Below are positions 32,274 to 40,724 of a DNA stretch of 64,000 nt, piece after piece. The notes beneath the pieces were generated by a model. That model worked only from the letters and a program-made list of their open reading frames with translations. It was not told the origin of the DNA and ran no database searches. This DNA is from Microbacterium sp. MYb66 (GTDB lineage: Bacteria; Actinomycetota; Actinomycetes; Actinomycetales; Microbacteriaceae), in NCBI RefSeq assembly GCF_002979435.1, contig NZ_PCOV01000002.1, positions 124,001 to 188,000 of the forward strand, given 5' to 3'. How positions within the stretch are numbered: position 1 is the first letter of the stretch; each line of letters opens with the position of its first letter. Position numbers and translations under genes: made by a program.

Positions 32274-33728
32274 CTACTTCCTCCCGCGCATCGATGCGAC
32301 GATAGTCCAGACACTACGCACATCGCGCCTCCGGAGCAGCACCCACAACGCGACGACCGCGACGGCCAGCACCGGCGAGAGTAGGATGTCCACGTAGCCG
32401 AGTCGCACCGACATCGCCAGCGAGACGCTCACGGCGACCATCGCGATGAGTTCGACAGTCGATCGCCCCCACCGCATACCCCATCGTTTCCAGATGATCG
32501 CGTAGGGAACGAGACCTGTCAGGACTGTCGCGACGGCGCAACCGATCATCACTCCTAGTTCGCCGGCGATCGGTATCAGAATGACCCACGCCACAGTTCC
32601 GGCGATCGCGCCGAGGAAGCTGGAACCCGCGGAGATCAGCATTCCGCGGTTGGAGCTCGAGGTCAGGGCGGTGACCGATGGAACGGCGACGGTCGTGGCG
32701 AGTGTTCCCATCAGGAGGAACAGCAGTATCCACCAGGTGTTCGGGTAGTCCTTCCCCCAGACGACGTCGACCAACAGCTCGGAGACGATGATCATCCCGC
32801 ACACGGCGGCGCCGATGAGCCAGGTCAGAATGCTCGATGCCTCGGTGATTCGATGACGAACGACCTCCCGGCTCGCTCCCACCTGCATCGCCGACAAGGC
32901 GGGGAACAGCGTCGCGCTGATGGCGGTCGCGAGTATCGCGAGAGGTGTCGTCAAGGTCAGGCCCGCGGCATACTCTCCCGCGAACGTCACGCCGGCGGTG
33001 ATGTTGGCGACGAGAGTGGTCAATTGCACGAATCCGGCGCTCGCGAGCGTTCCCAGCGCCGCGATCAGGATGAAGTGGCGGATCACCTTGCGCTCTGAGG
33101 GCTCGAGCGAGACGGAAGAGGAAGGGGGCCAGGTCACGAGAGCGAACACCATGTTGGCGACGGCGACGGGCACGATCACCCAGGCGGTCCTGTTCCCGGC
33201 AACGAGCAGGAGAGCCGAGCCGGCGATTCCCACGCCCGCGACGACGACGCTCCAGATCGCCAGCCTGCGACCCTGCCCACCACCGAAGTGCAGACCCTCG
33301 ACGAAGACCCGCAAGGATATTCCTGCCGTCATCACGCACGACACGACGACCACGACGATGCTGTCCACCTTGAACAGCAACGATCCGCCGAGTATGAGAA
33401 CGATCAGGCAGGCGATGGCCACCAACACGCGCCGGGCCAGATAGCTCGCGACCGCTGCGGCCTTCTCCGGCTCCTCCGCAGCCACCGAGGCCGACACGAA
33501 GCGGCTCGCCGCCGACGCTGCGGGTCCGGGGTAGGCGAGGGAGGTGAGCGCCGCGGTCGAGATCGCCGTCTGGGTCAATCCGAGCAGCGGGGCACCGCCC
33601 AGGCGGCCGATCAGCAGGTTGGTGGTCAGCGTGGCGATTCCAGGGGCGACCTTGGTCAGCATGGCGAGGGCACTCTTGGCTCCCAGCCCATCAGCAGCCC
33701 GCCCGAGGTAGCTTGCCCGACCACGCAC
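32274..33728 (-). CDS. Polysaccharide flippase (Wzx/MATE-like)
   Basis: The 484-residue protein has about 13-14 membrane helices typical of the MVF/polysaccharide-transporter superfamily. The N-terminal AMLTKVAPGIATLTTNLLIG and the mid FAGEYAAGLTLTTPLAILA, then SATLFPALSAMQVGASRE, are the usual landmarks. It would move undecaprenyl-PP-linked repeat units to the outer face. The start is GTG. The gene is divergent from a glycosyltransferase-like gene, and only three bases precede the polymerase downstream, so the two are one transcription unit. Confidence 0.87.
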   Translation of the reverse strand: MRGRASYLGRAADGLGAKSALAMLTKVAPGIATLTTNLLIGRLGGAPLLGLTQTAISTAALTSLAYPGPAASAASRFVSASVAAEEPEKAAAVASYLARRVLVAIACLIVLILGGSLLFKVDSIVVVVVSCVMTAGISLRVFVEGLHFGGGQGRRLAIWSVVVAGVGIAGSALLLVAGNRTAWVIVPVAVANMVFALVTWPPSSSVSLEPSERKVIRHFILIAALGTLASAGFVQLTTLVANITAGVTFAGEYAAGLTLTTPLAILATAISATLFPALSAMQVGASREVVRHRITEASSILTWLIGAAVCGMIIVSELLVDVVWGKDYPNTWWILLFLLMGTLATTVAVPSVTALTSSSNRGMLISAGSSFLGAIAGTVAWVILIPIAGELGVMIGCAVATVLTGLVPYAIIWKRWGMRWGRSTVELIAMVAVSVSLAMSVRLGYVDILLSPVLAVAVVALWVLLRRRDVRSVWTIVASMRGRK

Positions 33729-33807
33729 TGTCCCACCCCTGCCTCGTCAGCGACCGAAGCGGCGACGCTTCAACGCACTGACCCTCGGCAGCGCACCAGA
33801 CCCATAA

Positions 33808-33822
33808 TAGGCTAGCCCGGTG
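33808..33822 (+). promoter_or_regulatory. Candidate leaderless promoter of the glycosyltransferase at 33820
   Basis: TAGGCT at 33808-33813 is followed by AGCCCG and the GTG start at 33820. An overlapping AT-rich CATAATA just upstream makes this a good -10 region. Confidence 0.55.
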
Positions 33823-34902
33823 AGCGTGACGTCAGACCTGAAGGAGCCCCGCTCCGTCCTCGTGGGAATCGGTCCGATGAATGCGGCGAGTCAAGCGACG
33901 AGTTGGGCGCACGCGTCCACCTCCTTGGGTACGAGAGCCACTTCGTTCGCACATGACGGCCGCTTCGCACGTCTGTTGCGCCCCGGGCCGAAGGTCACGA
34001 TCCGCGCGGACCACTCGTTGCCTCATTATCGTCTGGCACCTTCGGTCGTGAGACGGACCGCCACTCGCCTCGCGGTGCGCGAGCTGACGCACGTTCTCAA
34101 CGAAGGCAACGTGCCTTTCTCTTCGGATCCGCGCACGTCCTCGTTCGCTGCCGAGGTGCGCGCCGGCGACTACGGTCGCCGCCCTCTCGGTGTCGTCTTC
34201 CATGGTTCCGATGCGCGCGACCCCGCGCTTGCCAAAGAAATCGATGAAGCGAGCTACTTCTTCGATGCCGACCCGGAGTGGACGAGGATGGTCGGCGAGC
34301 GCGCGGCTCGCAATCGCGCAGAGATCGCCGCCCTCGGCATCCCGACCTTCGTCACGACTCCGGACATGCTCGCGCATGTCGACGGCGCGGAGCTGCTGCC
34401 GCTCAGCGTCGACACGCACGGGTGGGCGAGCGGCCGGCCGGTGATGGAGAGCGCAGTTCCACGCGTACTCCACCGGGGGTCGGGCAGCAAGTACACCAAG
34501 GGCTCCAAGTACATCCTTCCGGCCCTGGAAGCGCTCGAATCCGCTGGGCGCATCGAGCTCTTGACGTCTCCCGTCCTGCCGCACCACGCGATGGCGGAGC
34601 TGATCAAATCATCCGACATCGTCGTCGATCAGGTGCAGACGGGCACCTATGGAGTGACCGGGGTCGAGGCGATGGCTGCGGGCCGACTGGTGGTGGCGAA
34701 CATCTCCGCCCACTCGGGAGATGTCGAGCGCCCACCGATCTTCCACGCCACTCCGCTCGGTTTCACAGCAGCGATGGAGGAGATCCTCGATTCGCCTGAC
34801 TCCGCGCGACGGGTGGCCGAACGAGGACCCGGCTACGTCGACCGTGTGCACAATGGCCAGGCGGCGGCGAGAGTGCTTCGCCGCTTCGCCCGAGAGACAT
34901 GA
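33820..34902 (+). CDS. Glycosyltransferase-like protein of GT-B type
   Basis: This 360-residue protein has the ending typical of GT4-like enzymes: SSDIVVDQVQTGTYGVTGVEAMAAGRLVVA, with the acidic residue of the EAMAAGR motif contacting the sugar nucleotide. The first half carries a basic, His/Arg-rich part (RADHSLPHYR) and FHGSDARD, resembling acceptor-domain loops. There are no membrane helices. Sugar and acceptor are unknown. It is the only plus-strand gene inside the 28956-44577 capsule block and is divergent from the flippase. Its stop is 18 bases from the convergent glycosyltransferase at 34921. Confidence 0.75.
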   Translation: MSVTSDLKEPRSVLVGIGPMNAASQATSWAHASTSLGTRATSFAHDGRFARLLRPGPKVTIRADHSLPHYRLAPSVVRRTATRLAVRELTHVLNEGNVPFSSDPRTSSFAAEVRAGDYGRRPLGVVFHGSDARDPALAKEIDEASYFFDADPEWTRMVGERAARNRAEIAALGIPTFVTTPDMLAHVDGAELLPLSVDTHGWASGRPVMESAVPRVLHRGSGSKYTKGSKYILPALEALESAGRIELLTSPVLPHHAMAELIKSSDIVVDQVQTGTYGVTGVEAMAAGRLVVANISAHSGDVERPPIFHATPLGFTAAMEEILDSPDSARRVAERGPGYVDRVHNGQAAARVLRRFARET

Positions 34903-34920
34903 AGACCGAGCGTCCGGCGC

Positions 34921-36183
34921 CTAGGCGCCCTCGACAGCGGCGGCTGCCGGCTGGGGATGGAGGACGAGTTCTCGCATCATCGCGCCGAGCGGAGGCTCCA
35001 CCGCGAGCTCCCACGTGAAGAAAGCCCGCGCTTCCGTAGCCTTCTCGCGAAGCTGTGCATCCGTGCCCTCGTGGTCACTCGCGAATGCCATCATCCGATC
35101 GAGAATGAGATCAGCCGAATCGTCGTGGCCTGACACGGCGACCGCATGGCGCTCGGCGAAGGTCCGCTGAGCCTTCCGGTCCGACACGACGTCGACCAGC
35201 CCCGCCATCACGTGCTCATAATTCTTGCTGGGCACCGCCGCCTCGTTCTGCCCATCGACGGCGAGCAGCGACAAGCCGAACCCGGCACCGCCGAGAAGCG
35301 CGGGCATCTCGTGCGTCGGACGGGGAGGGATCAGACGGAGATTGTCCGGCCTACCTCCCTGCTCGACCGAGATTTCGAACGCTCGACGATGGTCAGGCGA
35401 GGGGAAGCGGGCGATGGCTTCGAACTCGAACGGCAGCCCCCGTGCTTGCGAGCGGCGCGCGATATCCAAGAGCAACGCCGTGCCGTACTCCTCGCTCAAG
35501 GTACCGATGTGCAGCACTTTCCATCGTCGCTCGACGAAGGGGACTGACGGAAGACCCGTGAATTGACCGGCGAGAGGGTAGTTCGGCGACACGACGACCG
35601 GAACGCCCGCGGCGCGGAAGGGATCGGCCATCTTCTCCGTGACGACGTCCGCGGCACCGAGCATCTTCGCTGCGCCAACCTGATAGCGCTCCAGCAACCG
35701 TGAGACGACGCGCCGGACAGACGGGGGAAGAGGCAGCTTTCCTGCGTAGTAGTCGGCGTAGTACTCGTGCACGTCGTAGAGGACAGGTCTGCCTCGGCGG
35801 CGGCGCCATCTCTTCGCCTGACGAAGGAAGTAGAAGTCGTGGATATGCCAGATCTGCCCATCCAGCGCGGTGGCTGCGCGAGCCGTACGCCCCACCCGTC
35901 GAATCCGCTCGCGCGCATTCCTCGGTGACGGGAACAGCGTCTCCGCGGCGGCGGGATCGGTGCTCGGGTCCGCCCCGTCATCGAGCCAGAGGAAATGTAC
36001 TCGGAAGCCTGCGTCGAGGGCGACCTGCGCGCACCGGACGATCCGTCGGTCTCCGCGCGGATGGACGGTGGGGATCACGAGGAGTGGAGAATCCTCATCC
36101 ACTGCTGCCGGAATGTTCAGTCGCCACGATGAGGTGCTGACGACACGGTGCTCGGCCGGGATCTCCGGGGATACGTCGCTCAT
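34921..36183 (-). CDS. Glycosyltransferase (GT4-like) of the capsule locus
   Basis: At 420 residues it follows a GT-B layout. The N-terminal domain has VIPTVHPRGDRRIVRCAQVA and the segment YDVHEYYADYYAGKLPLP, the usual acceptor-side histidine region. The C-terminal domain has WKVLHIGTLSEEYGTALLL, then EMPALLGGAGFGLSLL and SKNYEHVMAGLVDVVSDRKA. This resembles enzymes that add a sugar to lipid-linked intermediates. It overlaps the capG stop by ATGA and so is probably part of the same biosynthetic operon. Donor sugar is unknown. ATG 36183 (MSDVSPEIP) is chosen over further upstream starts because it sits at the overlap. Confidence 0.78.
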   Translation of the reverse strand: MSDVSPEIPAEHRVVSTSSWRLNIPAAVDEDSPLLVIPTVHPRGDRRIVRCAQVALDAGFRVHFLWLDDGADPSTDPAAAETLFPSPRNARERIRRVGRTARAATALDGQIWHIHDFYFLRQAKRWRRRRGRPVLYDVHEYYADYYAGKLPLPPSVRRVVSRLLERYQVGAAKMLGAADVVTEKMADPFRAAGVPVVVSPNYPLAGQFTGLPSVPFVERRWKVLHIGTLSEEYGTALLLDIARRSQARGLPFEFEAIARFPSPDHRRAFEISVEQGGRPDNLRLIPPRPTHEMPALLGGAGFGLSLLAVDGQNEAAVPSKNYEHVMAGLVDVVSDRKAQRTFAERHAVAVSGHDDSADLILDRMMAFASDHEGTDAQLREKATEARAFFTWELAVEPPLGAMMRELVLHPQPAAAAVEGA

Positions 36184-37313
36184 TCTCCGCGAAGCCCCAG
36201 CCGCTGCTTGTGGGAGTGCGTCGTGGAGAGGATGAACGACGTCGCCCGCCACGCGGTGTTCGCGATCTCGTAGCCGGCGGGGATCCCCGCGACGTCGCTC
36301 TTCGGGGCCGCGAGTCGGGCCGCGACGGCCCTCAGCACACCCTCTCGCGACACACCGGCGGTGATGATGGCACCGGCATCCATGGCTTCGGGACGCTCGA
36401 TGAAGTCGCGCATCGTGACGGCGGGGAACCCGAGCGTGCTCGATTCCTCGCTGATCGTGCCGCTGTCGGACAGCACGAGCTTCGCTTCGAGCTGCAGCTT
36501 GATGTAGTCGTGGAACCCGAACGGCGGGTGGAAGATGATCCCCTTCGTGGCATCGGCGTCGTCGAGCGCCTCGATGCGCTTCCGCGTGCGGGGGTGGGTG
36601 GAGACGAGAATCGGAATCGAGTACTCCGCTCGCAACGCCTGCAACGCCTCGATCGCTTCACGCAGTCGCTCCGGATCGTCGACGTTCTCCTCCCTGTGGA
36701 GGCTGACGAGGAAGTACTCCCCCGATGTCAGGCCCATTCGCTGGACCGCGTCGCTCGCATCGATCTGGGGGCGATTCTGCTCCAGCACTTCGCGCATCGG
36801 CGAACCGGTGAGGAGGATCTTCGACGGATGCAGCCCTTCCGCGAGGAGGTTCCGACGAGCGTGCTCGGTGTAGACGAGGTTGTAGTCGGCCACGTGATCC
36901 ACCAGACGCCGGTTGGTCTCCTCCGGCACGTTCTCGTCGAACGATCTGTTGCCCGCTTCCATGTGGAACACGGGGACCTTGAATCGCTTCGCGATGACCG
37001 CGGAAATACAGCTGTTGGTGTCACCGAGAACGAGGAACGCGTCAGGCCGCTCTTCCAGCAGCACCTGTTCGGTCTTCGCGAGGATCGAACCCAGCGCGGC
37101 GCCGAGCGACGACGTGTCGGCTTCGAGGAAGTGATCGGGCCTGCGGAGTCCGAGATCCTCGAAGAAGACCTCGTTGAGCTCGTAGTCGTAGTTCTGACCG
37201 GTGTGGACGAGCACCTGTTCGGTCTGCTCGTCCAGAAGCTTGATCGTCGCGGAGAGGCGGATGATCTCCGGTCGCGTTCCCACGACGGTCATCACTTTGA
37301 GCTTGTCGGACAT
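36180..37313 (-). CDS. capG: UDP-GlcNAc 2-epimerase-family enzyme CapG/FnlC (last step of UDP-L-FucNAc synthesis)
   Basis: The 377-residue enzyme has the WecB fold: VVGTRPEIIRLSATIKLLD at the N-terminus, GDTNSCISA, HMEAGNRSFDENVPEETNRR and SLHREENVDDPERL. CapG/FnlC/WbjD enzymes are WecB relatives that invert C-2 of UDP-2-acetamido-2,6-dideoxy-L-talose to UDP-L-FucNAc. The HMEAGNRS segment (GNRS rather than GLRT) is the form I associate with this subgroup. CapF and CapE directly precede it, which supports that role over a plain UDP-GlcNAc 2-epimerase. The start is ATG 37313, two bases after the capF stop. Confidence 0.88.
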   Translation of the reverse strand: MSDKLKVMTVVGTRPEIIRLSATIKLLDEQTEQVLVHTGQNYDYELNEVFFEDLGLRRPDHFLEADTSSLGAALGSILAKTEQVLLEERPDAFLVLGDTNSCISAVIAKRFKVPVFHMEAGNRSFDENVPEETNRRLVDHVADYNLVYTEHARRNLLAEGLHPSKILLTGSPMREVLEQNRPQIDASDAVQRMGLTSGEYFLVSLHREENVDDPERLREAIEALQALRAEYSIPILVSTHPRTRKRIEALDDADATKGIIFHPPFGFHDYIKLQLEAKLVLSDSGTISEESSTLGFPAVTMRDFIERPEAMDAGAIITAGVSREGVLRAVAARLAAPKSDVAGIPAGYEIANTAWRATSFILSTTHSHKQRLGLRGE

Positions 37314-37315
37314 GG

Positions 37316-38410
37316 TCACACTGCCTCGGCAATCGTGTCGGGGTTCTGGGGATCGAAGATGTCGTTCGTCCAGAACGACGTGTAGAGCGCGTCGGCTCCG
37401 ATGTTCGTGATGTTGTGCGCCCATAGCGTCGGCATGTCGATCGCCGCCGGCGCGTCACCGTCGACCTCGAACGAGACGACCTCGTCGGAGAACAACCGAC
37501 GGAGGGAGATCCGAGCTCGTCCCTGCAGGATCGTGAACCGCTCGATCTTCCGACGGTGGAAATGGTCGCCGCGTGTGATGCCGGGAACGGTCGTCGAGAA
37601 AGACGACTGCCCGGGGCCGCCATGCGACCGGATGATCTCGAAGAACGACCCGCGGGCATCGGCGTGCCGCGCGAGCGGGATCCGCGCCTGGGCCGGGAAG
37701 GTGAACGACCTGTAGGTGTTGAACAGATCGCGATCGAAGTCGTCGTCGACATTCGGGATCTCTCCGACGGAATAGAGCTCGGCATACCCCTGCAGCCTGT
37801 GCAGTATCCCGGTGACCGTCTCCCGCCGCTCGAGGCCGTCCTGTTCCTGAGGAGTGATCCGACCGGTGAGGACATCCGCCGCATTCTGCACATGCAGGAG
37901 GGTCAGTTCCTTGTCGTTCTCGACGCTCGGCTTCTCCCCCGTCGCGATCAGGTGGCTGAAGGTCGCCGTGACGGAGTTGTAGAACGGTCGCCCGTGCTCA
38001 CCGAACAGATTCGGAAGGGCGACGTCGAGGAAGTCCGCACCGATGTCGGCGGCGGCCGCGGCGAGGATATCCCCTGCCCGCGCCTTCGCTTCACCGTAGA
38101 CGGATCCGTTGCCCGCCTGCGTGGAGTTCGCATAGACCACCAGCGGCGGAGGCTCCGACGCACCGCGCAGCGCTTCGGCGAACTGCTCGGCGAACGCGAT
38201 GTTCCCCTCGCGCACCTCCTCGTCCGATCCGCGGTTCACGCCGGCGATGTGCACCGCGCGCGAGCTCCCGTCGACCGCAGCTCTCGCGTCGTCCGCGACG
38301 AAGGCGTCGCCGAGCCGCACACCGTCCGCTCCCACTCCTGTCTCGAGGAGTGCCGAGCGGGTGTGCCAGCCGAGAAAGCCTCCGGCCCCGGTGACGGCGA
38401 CCCGTGTCAT
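37316..38410 (-). CDS. capF: Bifunctional SDR-cupin enzyme CapF/FnlB (UDP-L-FucNAc pathway)
   Basis: CapF enzymes do C-3 epimerisation in a cupin domain and NADPH-dependent C-4 reduction in an SDR domain, making UDP-2-acetamido-2,6-dideoxy-L-talose. The 364 residues show both: an N-terminal Rossmann motif VTGAGGFLGWHT (6-17) with SVYGEAKA as the YxxxK part, and a C-terminal cupin with GDHFHRRKIERFTILQGRARI, the metal-binding HxH and Glu arrangement, and VSFEVDGDAP. The gene overlaps capE by ATGA and is two bases from capG. Confidence 0.93.
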   Translation of the reverse strand: MTRVAVTGAGGFLGWHTRSALLETGVGADGVRLGDAFVADDARAAVDGSSRAVHIAGVNRGSDEEVREGNIAFAEQFAEALRGASEPPPLVVYANSTQAGNGSVYGEAKARAGDILAAAAADIGADFLDVALPNLFGEHGRPFYNSVTATFSHLIATGEKPSVENDKELTLLHVQNAADVLTGRITPQEQDGLERRETVTGILHRLQGYAELYSVGEIPNVDDDFDRDLFNTYRSFTFPAQARIPLARHADARGSFFEIIRSHGGPGQSSFSTTVPGITRGDHFHRRKIERFTILQGRARISLRRLFSDEVVSFEVDGDAPAAIDMPTLWAHNITNIGADALYTSFWTNDIFDPQNPDTIAEAV

Positions 38411-39459
38411 GCGCCGACGTCCGCCGGCACACGAAGGCCGGCCAGACGCAGTTCCTGTCGGATTTCGGGGAGGGTGAGGAGCATCTGCTCGACCTCCGGA
38501 ATCGTCATCTGCGCGACCGTATGGGAGTCGTAGTCGTCGTACTTGCTCTGGGTGACGTCGCCTTCTTCGAAGTACACGCTGTAGTTCAGCTCCCGGTTGT
38601 CGGCGACGACCCGGAAGTAGTCCCCCATGTCCCGCGCCCGCGACAGCTCCTCCCGTGTGGCCAGCGCTTCGGAGACCTTTTCCGCGTGGCGGGTGCCGAT
38701 GACCTCGATCTTCGCGTCCGACTGGAAGAGATTGAGGACGGCGCGCGCGAGGGACTCGATAGAGCAGGCCTTCGCCTTCCGCACGAAGAGGTCTCCCTGT
38801 TGCGCGTTCTGGAAAGCGAACTCGACGAGATCGACCGACTGCGCCAGCGACATCATGAAGCGTGTCATCTGCGGGTTCGTCACCGTGATGTTCCCGCCGG
38901 ACCTGATCTGGCGCACGAACAGCGGAATGACCGAACCACGCGAGTACATGACGTTCCCGTACCGCACGAGGGAGACCGTCGTCGCGGCATCCGGATTGTT
39001 GAGGCCGTACGACTGCGCGACCTTCTCCATCAGAGCCTTCGACATGCCCATCGCATTCACCGGGTACACCGCCTTGTCCGTGCTCAGACAGACGACGGAT
39101 TTCACCTCGTTGCGGTCGGCCGCGCGCACGACGTTCTCGCTTCCGTTGACGTTCGTGCGCACCGCCTCCATCGGGAAGAACTCGCAGGAAGGAACCTGTT
39201 TGAGCGCCGCCGCATGGAAGACATGGTCGACGCTGCGGGCCGCGCGATCGACACTGTCGTAGTCGCGCACATCGCCGACGTAGAACCGCAGCCTGCTGTC
39301 CTTGATCTCATGCCGCATGAGATCCTGCTTCGCCTCATCGCGGCTGAAGATCCGGATCTCCGCGACATCCCGTTCGAGCAGCTTCCGCGCCACGGTGTGG
39401 CCGAAGGAGCCCGTACCTCCGGTGATGAGGATTCGCGCCCCGCTGAACTGGTCATTCAT
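38407..39459 (-). CDS. capE: UDP-GlcNAc 4,6-dehydratase/5-epimerase CapE/FnlA (UDP-L-FucNAc pathway)
   Basis: This 350-residue SDR starts the UDP-L-FucNAc pathway from UDP-GlcNAc, forming the 4-keto-6-deoxy sugar with C-5 inversion. Motifs are ITGGTGSFGHTVARKLL (12-28), HAAALKQVPSCEFFPMEA, and CLSTDKAVYPVNAMGMSK where Met replaces the usual catalytic Tyr, as is typical of CapE/FlaA1-like dehydratases. The soluble form, without membrane helices, separates it from the WbpM-like enzyme at 42715. It overlaps the glycosyltransferase upstream and capF downstream by four bases each. Confidence 0.93.
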   Translation of the reverse strand: MNDQFSGARILITGGTGSFGHTVARKLLERDVAEIRIFSRDEAKQDLMRHEIKDSRLRFYVGDVRDYDSVDRAARSVDHVFHAAALKQVPSCEFFPMEAVRTNVNGSENVVRAADRNEVKSVVCLSTDKAVYPVNAMGMSKALMEKVAQSYGLNNPDAATTVSLVRYGNVMYSRGSVIPLFVRQIRSGGNITVTNPQMTRFMMSLAQSVDLVEFAFQNAQQGDLFVRKAKACSIESLARAVLNLFQSDAKIEVIGTRHAEKVSEALATREELSRARDMGDYFRVVADNRELNYSVYFEEGDVTQSKYDDYDSHTVAQMTIPEVEQMLLTLPEIRQELRLAGLRVPADVGA

Positions 39460-40724
39460 TGTGTTCCACCTGCTCCGTTGGTTCTGACTGCCCGGGCCAA
39501 AGAGTCCAGGATCACATCCGCGGTCGAGGCCGCCGAGAGGTTCCGGTCGTAGAACGCTCTCCCACGCTCTCCGAGGGCGTCCCAGTGGCTCTGGCCGCTT
39601 CCCGCCACTTGAACGATAGCGTCGCTGAGGGCTGCCACGTCTCCCGGGCGCACGGTGATCCCGGCGCCGGAATCCTCGATCAGCTTCGCGCCGTCGCCCG
39701 TGATCTGTCCGATGATCGGCGCACCCGAGGCGAGGAGGGTGGAGATCTTGCTCGGCGTGGTGTGCGCCAGGAACGGGGCATCCGCGAGACTGACCAGCTG
39801 GATCTGCGCGGCCGCCATCAACTCGGGAATATCGCTCTGGGCCACCCGGCCGAGGAACCGCACATTCGGAAGGCCTTCGTCGACGGCCCGCTGCTGCAGC
39901 CTCGACCTGCTGATCCCGTCTCCGACGATGGTGATCCTGATGTCTCGTCTGTCACGAATCCGCGCTGCCGCATCGAGGAGTGCGTCGAGACCTTGAACCT
40001 CGCCGATCGCCCCGGCGTACATGACATCGACGGGCCCGTCGGCATGCGGCTGGATTCCGAGCCGGCTCCGAGTCTCGTTGAGCGGACGGAACAGTGCCTC
40101 GTTCGTCGGATTCGGTGCGTAGACGATCCGATCCGAATCCAGAGTGGGATTGCGCTCCAGGATCACGTCGCGAACGCTCCGCGAGATCACGCCGATCGCC
40201 GTCGCCTTCCGTTCGGTCAGCGCCACTGCTCGCCGGATCGCCGAGGTGGCGACGGTGCCGACCGCGCCACCGGGCATCATCCCGCTCGATACGAGCGAGT
40301 CCGGCCAGAGATCCTGCACGTGGAGGAAATAGGGCACACGACCCCATCGAGTGTGCGTCAGCAGCGGCAGACTCACGGTCACCGGCGAGTTGTAGACCCA
40401 GAGGGCGTCCAGCCCGCGCAACGCCCGACGCCCCGACACTGTGGCCGATCCTGCGAAGGAGGCATAGTTCGCGATCCGGCCGAGCGCGGAGGAGCTGTGG
40501 TTCGGGTAGAGGGCGACTCGATCGACGAGGATTCCGTCCCGCTGTTCTGTCGCTCTCCGACGGATGCGGTATCCGTCGTACAGCACACCGTCCGGGTAGT
40601 TCGGGAACCCGGTCAGAACTCGCACCTCGTGTCCTCGAGCCGCGAACTCCCGCGCGTAGACGGCCGGCAGCGCGGCAGGGCCCGGCTCCGGGTCGTACCA
40701 CTGGCTGAGGATTCCGATCTTCAT
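39456..40724 (-). CDS. GT4 glycosyltransferase, WbuB/WbjE-like (probable L-FucNAc transferase)
   Basis: At 422 residues it is a GT-B enzyme with ILSQWYDPEPGPAALPAVYA at the start, FLHVQDLWPDSLVSSGM in the first domain, and APNPTNEALFRP and SKISTLLASGAPIIGQ in the second. These match the WbuB/WbjE group, which adds L-FucNAc to a lipid-linked HexNAc in E. coli O26-type and P. aeruginosa O11-type loci. The adjacent capE-capF-capG set supplies UDP-L-FucNAc, so that donor is likely. Start ATG 40724 overlaps the preceding fused gene by ATGA. Confidence 0.85.
   Translation of the reverse strand: MKIGILSQWYDPEPGPAALPAVYAREFAARGHEVRVLTGFPNYPDGVLYDGYRIRRRATEQRDGILVDRVALYPNHSSSALGRIANYASFAGSATVSGRRALRGLDALWVYNSPVTVSLPLLTHTRWGRVPYFLHVQDLWPDSLVSSGMMPGGAVGTVATSAIRRAVALTERKATAIGVISRSVRDVILERNPTLDSDRIVYAPNPTNEALFRPLNETRSRLGIQPHADGPVDVMYAGAIGEVQGLDALLDAAARIRDRRDIRITIVGDGISRSRLQQRAVDEGLPNVRFLGRVAQSDIPELMAAAQIQLVSLADAPFLAHTTPSKISTLLASGAPIIGQITGDGAKLIEDSGAGITVRPGDVAALSDAIVQVAGSGQSHWDALGERGRAFYDRNLSAASTADVILDSLARAVRTNGAGGTQ

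Noticed and set aside
34916..34929. The palindrome GGCGCCTAGGCGCC as a terminator between convergent glycosyltransferase genes
   Set aside because: It is short, has no loop and overlaps the stop codon of one gene; chance is likely in such GC-rich DNA.
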